DNA of 64,000 bases from Pseudomonas fluorescens (GTDB lineage Bacteria > Pseudomonadota > Gammaproteobacteria > Pseudomonadales > Pseudomonadaceae): positions 62,001 through 126,000 of the forward strand of contig NZ_CABVHY010000018.1 in the NCBI RefSeq assembly GCF_902497875.1, read 5' to 3'. Of the stretch, positions 17,216 to 25,220 are shown in pieces. The position numbers and the translations under genes are program-made. Position 1 is the first letter of the stretch; the number at the start of each line of letters is the position of its first letter. The notes under the pieces are model-generated. The model made no database searches, was not told the origin of the DNA, and was given only the letters and a program-made list of their open reading frames with translations.

Positions 17216-19987
17216 TTAATGAGCCTCGTCCCAGTTGTTTCCAACCCCTACTTCAACCAAAAGCGGTACATCGAGTGCTGCCGCGGCACTCATATGGCCA
17301 CGGATTTCCTCGCGCACCTGGTCGACCAGATCCTCGCGAACCTCAAGCACCAGTTCATCGTGTACCTGCAGGATGACTTTGGCGTCCAGGCCGGATGAGG
17401 TCAGCCAATTGTCCACGGCAATCATGGCTTTTTTGATGATGTCCGCCGCTGTTCCCTGCATCGGTGCGTTGATCGCGGTGCGTTCGGCGCCTTTGCGCAG
17501 GGCCGGATTTTTCGCATTGATCTCGGGCAGGTACAGGCGCCGGCCAAAAATGGTTTCGACGAAACCTTGTTCGGCGGCCTGGGCGCGGGTGCGCTCCATG
17601 TACTCGAGTACGCCTGGGTAACGAGCAAAATAGCGGTCGATATAGGCTTGGGACTGCTTGCGGTCGACGCCGATCTGCTTGGCCAGGCCGAACGCGCTCA
17701 TGCCGTAGATCAGGCCGAAGTTGATCGCCTTGGCGCTGCGGCGCTGATCAGTGGTGACCTCGGTAAGCTCTACGCCGAACACTTCGGCGGCCGTTGCCCT
17801 GTGCACGTCCAGGTTGTGGCGGAAGGCATGTAACAAACCTTCGTCCTTGGCCAGGTGGGCCATGATGCGCAGTTCGATCTGCGAATAGTCGGCCGCCAGC
17901 AGCTTGTAGCCTTTGGGGGCAACGAACGCCTGGCGAATCCGCCGACCTTCGGCGGTACGGATCGGAATGTTTTGCAGGTTCGGATCACTGGACGACAACC
18001 GCCCGGTCGCCGCCACTGCCTGATGGTAGGAGGTGTGAATGCGCCCGGTGCGCGGGTTGATCTGCTCCGGCAAGCGGTCGGTGTAGGTGCTTTTCAGTTT
18101 GCTCAGGGAGCGGTACTGCATCAGCACTTTAGGCAGCGGGAAATCCTGCTCGGCCAGTTCGGCGAGTACCGCTTCGGCGGTCGACGCCTGACCCTTGGCG
18201 GTCTTGCTGAGAATCGGCATGCCGAGCTTCTCATACAGAATCACCCCCAACTGCTTGGGCGAGCCGAGATTGAATTCTTCACCGGCAATGGCAAAGGCTT
18301 CGCGCTCAAGCGCGACCAGCTTTTCGCCCAGCTCGACGCTCTGGATACCCAATAGATTGGCATCGACCAACGCGCCCTGGCGTTCGATCCTGGCCAACAC
18401 CGGTACCAGCGGCATTTCGATTTCGTTCAGCACTTTACCCAGGCTTGGAATCGCCGAGAGCTTTTCCTGCAAGGCCTGGTGCAAACGCAAGGTCACGTCG
18501 GCATCTTCAGCGGCATAAGGCCCGGCCTGTTCCAGGGAGATCTGATCGAAGGTCAGTTGTTTGACGCCTTTGCCCGCGATGTCCTGAAAGCTGGTGGTGG
18601 TATGCCCCAGGTACTTGAGCGCCAGGCTGTCCATGTCGTGACGGGTTGCCGTCGAGTCCAGGACATAGGATTCGAGCATGGTGTCGAAGGCGATGCCCTG
18701 CACCGAAATGCCGCAAGCCTGATCGCCACCGATGGCGCAGTTGGCCAGGATGTTCATGTCGAACTTGGCGTGCTGGCCGACCTTGAGTTTGTCCGGGTCT
18801 TCAAGAATGGGTTTCAGCGCCCGCAGAACGGTATCGCGGTCCAGTTGCTCCGGCACACCCATGTAGGAATGGGTCAGAGGAATGTAGGCCGCTTCGTTGG
18901 CTTGTACCGCGAACGACAGCCCCACCAGTTGCGCCTGCTGCGCATCGACGCCGGTGGTTTCGGTGTCGAAGGCAATCAGCCTGGCGTCGTTGAGCTTCTT
19001 CAGCCACAGGTCGAAGTCGGCTTGGGTGAGGATGGTGCTGTACTTGAGTTCGGTATCGACAGCGGCTTCTTCGGCGACCGGAGCGGCGACTTCCTGGCCG
19101 GAACGCTTGGCATCGCGCTGGTTCTCTTCGAACCAGCTCTTGAATTCCAGCAGCGTATAGAGTTCGGCGAGCTTGTCGTGATCCGGTTGGCCCATTTGCA
19201 GGTCGTCGAGACCGACGTCCAATGGCACATCAATCTTGATGGTCGCCAATCGATAGGAGAGGAAAGCCATCTCCTTGTGCTCTTCGAGCTTGGCCGGCAG
19301 GGTCTTGGCGCCGCGAATCGGCAGGGTCGGAACGATATCGAGCTGGGCATACAGCTCGGTCAGGCCACCGTTTACCCCTACCAGCAAGCCGGAAGCAGTC
19401 TTGGGCCCGATACCCGGTACGCCCGGAATGTTGTCGGACGAATCGCCCATGAGGGCCAGGTAATCGATGATCTGCTCGGGAGCGACGCCGAATTTCTCTT
19501 TCACGCCAGCCACATCCAGCGCGCTACCGGTCATGGTGTTGACCAAGGTAATGTGCCCATCGACCAGTTGCGCCATGTCCTTGTCGCCCGTGGAGATCAC
19601 CACCGGGCGGTCAGCGGCCGCGCTGCTGCGGGCCAGCGTGCCGATCACATCGTCGGCCTCGACGCCTTCGACGCACAGCAGCGGGAAGCCCAGGGCGATC
19701 ACGCTCGCATGCAGCGGCTCGATCTGCACCCGCATATCGTCGGGCATGCTCGGACGGTTGGCCTTGTACTCGGCGAACATCTCATCGCGAAAGGTTCCGC
19801 CCTTTGCGTCGAAGACCACTGCGAACGGGCTGTCCGGGTACTGCTTGCGCAGACTCTTGAGCATGTTCAGTACACCCTTGACCGCGCCGGTCGGCAGGCC
19901 TCTGGAGGTGGTCAGCGGTGGTAGCGCATGAAAGGCGCGGTACAGGTAAGAAGAACCGTCCACCAGGACGAGGGGGGCTTGGCTCAT
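17216..19987 (-). CDS. polA: DNA polymerase I
   Basis: PolA fills gaps in excision repair and removes RNA primers. The 923-aa chain has three parts. The 5' nuclease opens LVLVDGSSYLYRAFHALPP and includes VEGVEADDVIGTLA and GDSSDNIPGVPGIGPKTA. The 3'-5' exonuclease has LIAFDTETTGVDAQ and YAAEDADVTLRL. The polymerase has SSDPNLQNIPIRT (motif near the fingers), LLAADYSQIELRIMAHL (motif A), RRSAKAINFGLIYGMS (motif B) and VILQVHDELVLEV (motif C). Length is normal. An AAAGGTTGA sequence precedes the ATG. It is divergent from the DUF2782 gene and followed by the 17171 hairpin and the ErsA candidate. Confidence 0.97.
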   Translation of the reverse strand: MSQAPLVLVDGSSYLYRAFHALPPLTTSRGLPTGAVKGVLNMLKSLRKQYPDSPFAVVFDAKGGTFRDEMFAEYKANRPSMPDDMRVQIEPLHASVIALGFPLLCVEGVEADDVIGTLARSSAAADRPVVISTGDKDMAQLVDGHITLVNTMTGSALDVAGVKEKFGVAPEQIIDYLALMGDSSDNIPGVPGIGPKTASGLLVGVNGGLTELYAQLDIVPTLPIRGAKTLPAKLEEHKEMAFLSYRLATIKIDVPLDVGLDDLQMGQPDHDKLAELYTLLEFKSWFEENQRDAKRSGQEVAAPVAEEAAVDTELKYSTILTQADFDLWLKKLNDARLIAFDTETTGVDAQQAQLVGLSFAVQANEAAYIPLTHSYMGVPEQLDRDTVLRALKPILEDPDKLKVGQHAKFDMNILANCAIGGDQACGISVQGIAFDTMLESYVLDSTATRHDMDSLALKYLGHTTTSFQDIAGKGVKQLTFDQISLEQAGPYAAEDADVTLRLHQALQEKLSAIPSLGKVLNEIEMPLVPVLARIERQGALVDANLLGIQSVELGEKLVALEREAFAIAGEEFNLGSPKQLGVILYEKLGMPILSKTAKGQASTAEAVLAELAEQDFPLPKVLMQYRSLSKLKSTYTDRLPEQINPRTGRIHTSYHQAVAATGRLSSSDPNLQNIPIRTAEGRRIRQAFVAPKGYKLLAADYSQIELRIMAHLAKDEGLLHAFRHNLDVHRATAAEVFGVELTEVTTDQRRSAKAINFGLIYGMSAFGLAKQIGVDRKQSQAYIDRYFARYPGVLEYMERTRAQAAEQGFVETIFGRRLYLPEINAKNPALRKGAERTAINAPMQGTAADIIKKAMIAVDNWLTSSGLDAKVILQVHDELVLEVREDLVDQVREEIRGHMSAAAALDVPLLVEVGVGNNWDEAH

Positions 19988-20059
19988 GCAGGATCAACCT
20001 TTTCGGCGGGTCCGGCGCTAGAATAGCGGGACCGTTGACGACAAAGGGACAAGGTTATC

Positions 20060-20347
20060 ATGCGCACACTAAATCGCTTGCTGCTGGCAAGCTTGTTTGC
20101 AATCACTCCATTGGCAGTGATGGCGGCGGATGATGCGCCATCAGCGGACCCGGATGTGACCATCCGCACTGAAGGCGACAATCTCATTCAGGAGTACCGC
20201 CAAAACGGTTTCCTGTATGCCATCAAGATCACCCCGAAGGTCGGTAAACCGTACTTCCTGGTGCGCGCCGATGGCTCCGATGGCAACTTCATCCGCTCGG
20301 ACCAGCCGGATATGCTGATTCCGTCGTGGAAAATCTTCGAGTGGTAA
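20060..20347 (+). CDS. DUF2782 periplasmic protein
   Basis: A 95-aa protein with a signal peptide (LLLASLFAITPLAVMAADD) and a small domain containing DVTIRTEGDNLIQEYRQNG and KPYFLVRADGSDGNF, the hallmark of the DUF2782 family. It sits between polA and thrB as in PAO1. The family has no assigned function; export to the periplasm is the only supported inference. The start ATG follows ACAAGGTTATC, a reasonable ribosome binding site, and thrB starts 62 bases after the stop, so they may form an operon. Confidence 0.85.
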   Translation: MRTLNRLLLASLFAITPLAVMAADDAPSADPDVTIRTEGDNLIQEYRQNGFLYAIKITPKVGKPYFLVRADGSDGNFIRSDQPDMLIPSWKIFEW

Positions 20348-20409
20348 GTCGTTCCTAACTTTAATCGGCGCTGGCTGGATCGCGGCGCCCGTACTGGCAG
20401 TTTTTAACC

Positions 20410-21360
20410 ATGTCTGTGTTCACCCCCCTGGCTCGGCCCGAGCTGGAAACCTTTCTCGCCCCTTACGGGCTCGGCCGCCTGCTTGATTTCCAGGGGATTG
20501 CCGCGGGTAGCGAAAACACCAATTTTTTCATCAGCCTTGAGCAGGGTGAGTTCGTCCTGACCCTGGTTGAGCGTGGTCCGGTCCAGGAGATGCCGTTCTT
20601 CATCGAATTGCTCGACGTGCTGCATGACGCCAATCTGCCGGTGCCTTATGCGCTGCGCACGACAGACGGCGAAGCCTTGCGCGAACTCGCCGGCAAACCG
20701 GCGCTGTTGCAACCGCGGCTGGCCGGCAAGCACATCAAAGAAGCTAACGCCCAGCACTGCGTGCAGGTAGGTGAGCTGCTCGGTCATCTGCACCTGGCGA
20801 CCCTGGGTAAAGTCCTGGAGCGCAAGACCGATCGTGGTCTGGACTGGATGCAGGCCGAAGGTGCGCAGTTGATGCCGACGCTGAGTCCGCAACAGCGCGG
20901 CCTGCTGCAGGATGCTCTTGATGAGTTCGAGCGTTGCAAGGAAAAAATCCTCGCGCTGCCACGGGCCAATATCCACGCCGACCTGTTCCGCGATAACGCC
21001 ATGTTCGAAGGCACGCACCTGACCGGCCTGATCGACTTCTACAACGCCTGTTCCGGACCGATGCTCTACGACGTGGCTATCGCCTTGAACGACTGGTGTT
21101 CGGACGAAGCCGGGCTGATCGACGGACCGCGTGCGCGGGCCTTGCTCGGTGCTTACGCAACATTGCGGCCCTTTACCGCGGCCGAAGCCGAGTTGTGGCC
21201 GACGATGCTGCGGGTGGCCTGTGTGCGTTTCTGGTTGTCACGACTGATCGCCGCCGAATCCTTTGCCGGGCAAGACGTGCTGATTCACGACCCAATGGAG
21301 TTTCAGCAGCGGCTGGTGCAACGCCAGACCATCTGCACGCCATTGCCATTCGCGCTATAA
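20410..21360 (+). CDS. thrB: Homoserine kinase (ThrB, APH-fold type)
   Basis: ThrB phosphorylates homoserine on the way to threonine. The 316-aa protein is the aminoglycoside-phosphotransferase-fold type found in Pseudomonas, not the GHMP type of E. coli. Landmarks are AAGSENTNFFISLEQGEFVLTL for the nucleotide-binding loop, LPRANIHADLFRDNAMF for the catalytic Brenner-like loop (Asp in HADLFRDN) and LTGLIDFYNACSGP for the metal-binding Asp. Length is typical. The ribosome binding site is weak. It converges with the HAD phosphatase gene. Confidence 0.93.
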   Translation: MSVFTPLARPELETFLAPYGLGRLLDFQGIAAGSENTNFFISLEQGEFVLTLVERGPVQEMPFFIELLDVLHDANLPVPYALRTTDGEALRELAGKPALLQPRLAGKHIKEANAQHCVQVGELLGHLHLATLGKVLERKTDRGLDWMQAEGAQLMPTLSPQQRGLLQDALDEFERCKEKILALPRANIHADLFRDNAMFEGTHLTGLIDFYNACSGPMLYDVAIALNDWCSDEAGLIDGPRARALLGAYATLRPFTAAEAELWPTMLRVACVRFWLSRLIAAESFAGQDVLIHDPMEFQQRLVQRQTICTPLPFAL

Positions 21361-21374
21361 CCGCCAGTGTGGAC

Positions 21375-21413
21375 AAGCCTCGCGCCGGCAATGACCTGGC
21401 TGGCGCGAAGCTT
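21375..21413. terminator. Hairpin between convergent thrB and HAD gene
   Basis: AAGC-c-TCGCGCC pairs with GGCGCGA-a-GCTT (one mismatch) across a 15-base loop, between two convergent genes. There is no U tract, so use as a bidirectional terminator is inferred from position. Confidence 0.45.
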
Positions 21414-21431
21414 GCCGATGAACGGAATTGA

Positions 21432-22082
21432 TCAGCGCTGCAAAAACGCCTGATGCAACTCGCTCAGCGATTCAAAGTGATAAGCCGGTTGCTCGGCGCT
21501 CAACTCTTCCCTGCTGCCAAAGCCATAGCCCACCGCTGCCGCGTCCAGCCCGTTGAGTCGGGCGCCGATCAGGTCGTGTTTGCGGTCGCCGATCATCAAC
21601 GTGTCCCTCGGATCGAGGCCTTCTTCGACCAGCAGATGGCGGATCAGCTCGACTTTGTCGGTGCGGGTACCGTCCAGTTCACTGCCGTAGATCACTTTGA
21701 AGTGCTTGGCGAAATCGAAGTGGCGGGCAATTTCCCGCGCAAACACCCAGGGTTTCGAGGTGGCGATGTATAACTGCCGCCCTTGCCCACTGAGGGTTTC
21801 CAGCAGCGGTGTGACACCGTCGAACACGCGGTTTTCATACAACCCGGTGACCTTGAAACGCTCGCGATAGAAATTCACCGCTTCCCAGGCCCTGGCTTCG
21901 TCGAAGTCATAGAACTGCATGAAGGCTTGCAGCAATGGCGGGCCGATAAAGTGCTCAAGCCTGCTCAGCTCCGGCTCATCAATTCCCAATTTGCTCAGCG
22001 CGAACTGGATTGAACGGGTGATACCTTCGCGAGGGTCGGTCAGGGTGCCATCGAGGTCGAACAAAACACTTTGGTAATGCAT
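21432..22082 (-). CDS. HAD-family phosphatase (phosphoglycolate phosphatase-like)
   Basis: A 216-aa HAD hydrolase. Motif I is VLFDLDGTLTDPREG with the nucleophilic Asp, motif II YIATSKPWVF, the motif III lysine lies in TDKVELI and motif IV is MIGDRKHDLIGARL. The four-helix cap between motifs I and II is of the C1 type, as in phosphoglycolate phosphatases and nucleotidases. Cytoplasmic; substrate not deducible, with a 5'-nucleotidase or Gph-like role the usual guesses. It reads out from the gamma-carbonic-anhydrase-like gene 27 bases upstream, probably one transcript. Confidence 0.88.
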   Translation of the reverse strand: MHYQSVLFDLDGTLTDPREGITRSIQFALSKLGIDEPELSRLEHFIGPPLLQAFMQFYDFDEARAWEAVNFYRERFKVTGLYENRVFDGVTPLLETLSGQGRQLYIATSKPWVFAREIARHFDFAKHFKVIYGSELDGTRTDKVELIRHLLVEEGLDPRDTLMIGDRKHDLIGARLNGLDAAAVGYGFGSREELSAEQPAYHFESLSELHQAFLQR

Positions 22083-22109
22083 GGTGATTCCTGAGTAATG
22101 GCGCAGCGT

Positions 22110-22655
22110 TCAAGCCTGGTCGTAGCCTTCGGCCAGATGCAGATCCTTGAGCTTCACGTAATTGCCCGCGCTATAGGTGAAAAAGGCCCGCTCCTTGTCA
22201 GTCAACGCCCGAATCTGTTTGACCGGGCTGCCCACATAGAGAAAACCGCTTGCCAGGCGTTTGCCCGGTGGTACCAGACTGCCGGCGCCGATGATGACAT
22301 CGTCCTCCACCACCGCGCCGTCCATGACAATGCTGCCCATGCCAATCAGGATTCGGCTGCCAACCGTGCAGCCATGGAGCATCACTTTGTGGGCGATGGT
22401 CACATCATTACCGATCAGCAGCGGGAAGCCGTTGGGGTTGAAGGGACCGGCGTGGGTGATATGCAACACACAGCCATCCTGCACGCTGGTGCGCTCGCCG
22501 ATGCGGATGCGGTGCATGTCGCCGCGGATTACCGTCAGCGGCCAGACCGAGCTGTCAGCGCCTATTTCAACGTCGCCGATGACCACCGACGAACTGTCGA
22601 CAAAGGCCCGCTCGCCCAGTCTCGGGGTGTGGTTCTGGTAGGTGCGAATGGCCAA
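22110..22655 (-). CDS. Gamma-carbonic-anhydrase-like hexapeptide-repeat protein
   Basis: A left-handed beta-helix protein of the gamma-carbonic anhydrase/PaaY/YrdA family. Hexapeptide repeats run through VVIGDVEIGADSSVWPL and ILIGMGSIVMDGAVVEDDVI; zinc-ligand histidines are in DGCVLHITHAG and VTIAHKVMLHGCT. The family's usual start reads MAIRTYQNH. Here the corresponding codon is TTG (LAIRTYQNH) with AGAGGGAA about nine bases before it, so I chose the TTG at 22655. An ATG seven codons upstream (22676) has no ribosome binding site but is possible. Real carbonic anhydrase activity is unproven for many members. Confidence 0.85.
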   Translation of the reverse strand: MAIRTYQNHTPRLGERAFVDSSSVVIGDVEIGADSSVWPLTVIRGDMHRIRIGERTSVQDGCVLHITHAGPFNPNGFPLLIGNDVTIAHKVMLHGCTVGSRILIGMGSIVMDGAVVEDDVIIGAGSLVPPGKRLASGFLYVGSPVKQIRALTDKERAFFTYSAGNYVKLKDLHLAEGYDQA

Positions 22656-22758
22656 GCTGGATTCCCTCTGTGACATTTATTAATGGAGCTGATAGCTGCA
22701 GTGAGTGTCGATTGTAATTAAGATGGCCCAATGTTTCTTCCAGCCAAGGTGCCAAACC

Positions 22759-24810
22759 GTGAGCGTGAACAACCCTCTTCTGCAGCCCTACGACTTGCCG
22801 CCGTTCTCGGCTATCCGCGCCGAGCACGTGCAGCCGGCCATCGAACGGATCCTCGCGGACAACCGCGCCGCCATCGCCGGCATCCTCGAAAGCCACGGCA
22901 AACAGCCTGACTGGGCGGGTCTGGTGCTGGCCATGGATGAACTGAACGATCGCCTGGGTGCTGCCTGGAGCCCGGTCAGCCACCTGAATGCCGTGTGCAA
23001 CAGTCCTGAACTGCGTGAGGCTTATGAGGCATGCCTGCCGGCCTTGAGCGCCTACTCCACCGAGCTGGGGCAGAACCGCGAGCTGTTCCAGGCCTTCGAA
23101 GCCTTGGCCAATAGCCCGGAATCCGCCGATTTCGAGGTCGCGCAGAAAACCATTCTGGAACACTCCCTGCGTGACTTCCGCCTGTCGGGTATCGATCTGC
23201 CCGAGGCGCAACAAAAGCGTTACGCCGAAGTGCAGAGCAAGCTCTCCGAACTGGGTAGCCGCTTCTCCAATCAATTGCTCGATGCCACCCAGGCCTGGAC
23301 CAAACACGTCACCGACGAAGCGGCCCTGGCCGGTCTGACCGACTCCGCCAAGGCGCAAATGGCGGCCGCGGCCGAGGCCAAAAGCCTGGATGGCTGGTTG
23401 ATCAGCCTGGAATTCCCGAGCTACTTTGCCGTGATGACCTACGCCCAGGACCGTGCGCTGCGCGAAGAAGTCTACGCCGCCTACTGCACCCGTGCGTCGG
23501 ACCAGGGCCCGAACGCCGGTCAGAACGACAACGGTCCGGTGATGGAAGAGATTCTCGACCTGCGTCAGGAGCTGGCTCAACTATTGGGTTTCGCCAGTTT
23601 CTCGGAGCTGAGCCTGGCGACAAAAATGGCTGAGTCCAGCGATCAGGTACTGAACTTCCTGCGTGATCTGGCCAAACACAGCAAACCGTTCGCCGCGCTC
23701 GACCTGGAACAACTCAAGGCCTATGCCGCCGAACAAGGTTGCCCGGACCTGCAAAGCTGGGACAGCGGTTTCTACGGCGAGAAACTCCGCGAACAGCGTT
23801 ACAGCGTGGCCCAGGAAACCCTGCGCGCCTACTTCCCGATCGACAAGGTGCTGAGCGGCTTGTTCGCCATCGTCCAGCGTCTGTACGGCATCGAGATCGC
23901 CGAGCAGAAAGGCTTCGACACCTGGCATCCGGATGTTCGCCTGTTCGAAATCAAGGAAAACGGCCAGCACGTCGGGCGTTTCTTCTTCGACCTGTATGCC
24001 CGCGCCAACAAGCGTGGTGGCGCCTGGATGGACGGCGCTCGCGATCGTCGGCGCACTGCCGAAGGCGTGCTGCAAAGCCCGGTGGCCAACCTGGTGTGCA
24101 ACTTCACCCCGGCCGACAGCGGCAAACCTGCCCTGCTGACCCACGATGAAGTCACCACCCTGTTCCACGAGTTCGGCCACGGCTTGCATCACCTGCTGAC
24201 CCGAGTCGAGTATGCCGGCGTGTCCGGTATCAACGGCGTGGCCTGGGATGCGGTGGAGTTGCCGAGCCAGTTCATGGAGAACTGGTGCTGGGAACCCGAA
24301 GGCCTGGCGCTGATTTCCGGTCACTACGAAACCGCTGAACCGCTGCCCCAGGACCTGCTGGAAAAAATGCTCGCGGCGAAGAATTTCCAGTCCGGCCTGA
24401 TGATGGTTCGCCAACTGGAGTTTTCGCTGTTCGACTTCGAACTGCACGCTACCCACGGCGATGGGCGTAGCGTGGCGCAGGTGCTCGAAGGTATACGCGA
24501 CGAAGTCTCGGTCATGCGCCCGCCGGCTTACAACCGTTTCCCCAACAGCTTTGCGCACATCTTCGCGGGTGGTTACGCGGCGGGTTACTACAGCTACAAA
24601 TGGGCTGAAGTGCTGTCGGCGGACGCTTTTTCGAAGTTCGAGGAAGAAGGCGTGCTCAACCCTGACACCGGTCGTGCGTTCCGTGAAGCCATTCTTGCCC
24701 GCGGTGGTTCTCAGGAACCGATGGTGCTGTTCGTCGATTTTCGCGGACGCGCGCCGTCGATTGACGCACTCTTGCGCCATAGCGGCCTGAGTGAGGACGC
24801 AGCAGCATGA
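22759..24810 (+). CDS. prlC: Oligopeptidase A (M3 metallopeptidase)
   Basis: PrlC is a cytoplasmic zinc endopeptidase that degrades signal peptides and other oligopeptides. The active-site helix is LFHEFGHGLHHLL (HExxH), the third zinc ligand is the Glu in DAVELPSQFMENW, and the substrate-binding tyrosine loop is GYAAGYYSYKWAEV. I chose GTG at 22759 (reading VSVNNPLLQPYDL) because this fits the family N-terminus and gives 683 residues; an ATG at 22705 adds 18 atypical residues. It overlaps the next gene by ATGA and is followed by a diverged paralogue. Confidence 0.94.
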   Translation: MSVNNPLLQPYDLPPFSAIRAEHVQPAIERILADNRAAIAGILESHGKQPDWAGLVLAMDELNDRLGAAWSPVSHLNAVCNSPELREAYEACLPALSAYSTELGQNRELFQAFEALANSPESADFEVAQKTILEHSLRDFRLSGIDLPEAQQKRYAEVQSKLSELGSRFSNQLLDATQAWTKHVTDEAALAGLTDSAKAQMAAAAEAKSLDGWLISLEFPSYFAVMTYAQDRALREEVYAAYCTRASDQGPNAGQNDNGPVMEEILDLRQELAQLLGFASFSELSLATKMAESSDQVLNFLRDLAKHSKPFAALDLEQLKAYAAEQGCPDLQSWDSGFYGEKLREQRYSVAQETLRAYFPIDKVLSGLFAIVQRLYGIEIAEQKGFDTWHPDVRLFEIKENGQHVGRFFFDLYARANKRGGAWMDGARDRRRTAEGVLQSPVANLVCNFTPADSGKPALLTHDEVTTLFHEFGHGLHHLLTRVEYAGVSGINGVAWDAVELPSQFMENWCWEPEGLALISGHYETAEPLPQDLLEKMLAAKNFQSGLMMVRQLEFSLFDFELHATHGDGRSVAQVLEGIRDEVSVMRPPAYNRFPNSFAHIFAGGYAAGYYSYKWAEVLSADAFSKFEEEGVLNPDTGRAFREAILARGGSQEPMVLFVDFRGRAPSIDALLRHSGLSEDAAA

Positions 24811-25097
24811 GTGACGGGCCTGTGAGCAAAACCAAAAAACGCTTCATCGCCGGGGCAGTCTGCCCGGCGTGCAGCGAGCCAGACAAGTTGATGATGTGGA
24901 GCGAAGACGACGTACCGCACCGTGAATGCGTGGCCTGCGGTTATTCCGACACGCTCAACGAGCAAGGCCTGTCGGTGCCCAAGGAATTGGGTACACGGGT
25001 CAATGTCTCGGCGTTGAAAGCACCGGACGCAAAGGTCCAGGCGGTGCAGTTTTTTCCAAATCCCAAGTTGAAGAAAAAGCCTGACGATCAGCACTGA
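24807..25097 (+). CDS. YheV-family putative metal-binding protein
   Basis: A 96-aa basic protein with a four-cysteine zinc-ribbon pattern, VCPACSEPD and ECVACGYSD, and lysine-rich ends (SKTKKRF and PKLKKKP). This is the YheV family, of unknown function, often found directly after prlC. The start overlaps the prlC stop by four bases (ATGA), implying translational coupling and a shared transcript. A nucleic-acid or metal role is suggested only by the zinc ribbon. Confidence 0.88.
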   Translation: MSDGPVSKTKKRFIAGAVCPACSEPDKLMMWSEDDVPHRECVACGYSDTLNEQGLSVPKELGTRVNVSALKAPDAKVQAVQFFPNPKLKKKPDDQH

Positions 25098-25112
25098 GTC
25101 TCGAGGGCATCC

Positions 25113-25150
25113 ATTACCGCTTTCCAACCCTTTGGATGGAAGGCGGTAAT
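25113..25150 (+). terminator. Terminator-like hairpin after the YheV gene
   Basis: A 14-bp stem, ATTACCGCTTTCCA/TGGAAGGCGGTAAT with one G-U pair, closes a 10-base loop 15 bases after the stop codon. No U run follows directly, so termination is likely but not certain. Confidence 0.55.
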
Positions 25151-25220
25151 CATCTACCACCTGCGACTGCGCTTCCTTTTTAAGCTGATGGTTCATTCAG
25201 CTTTTATTCAAGGAAGACTC

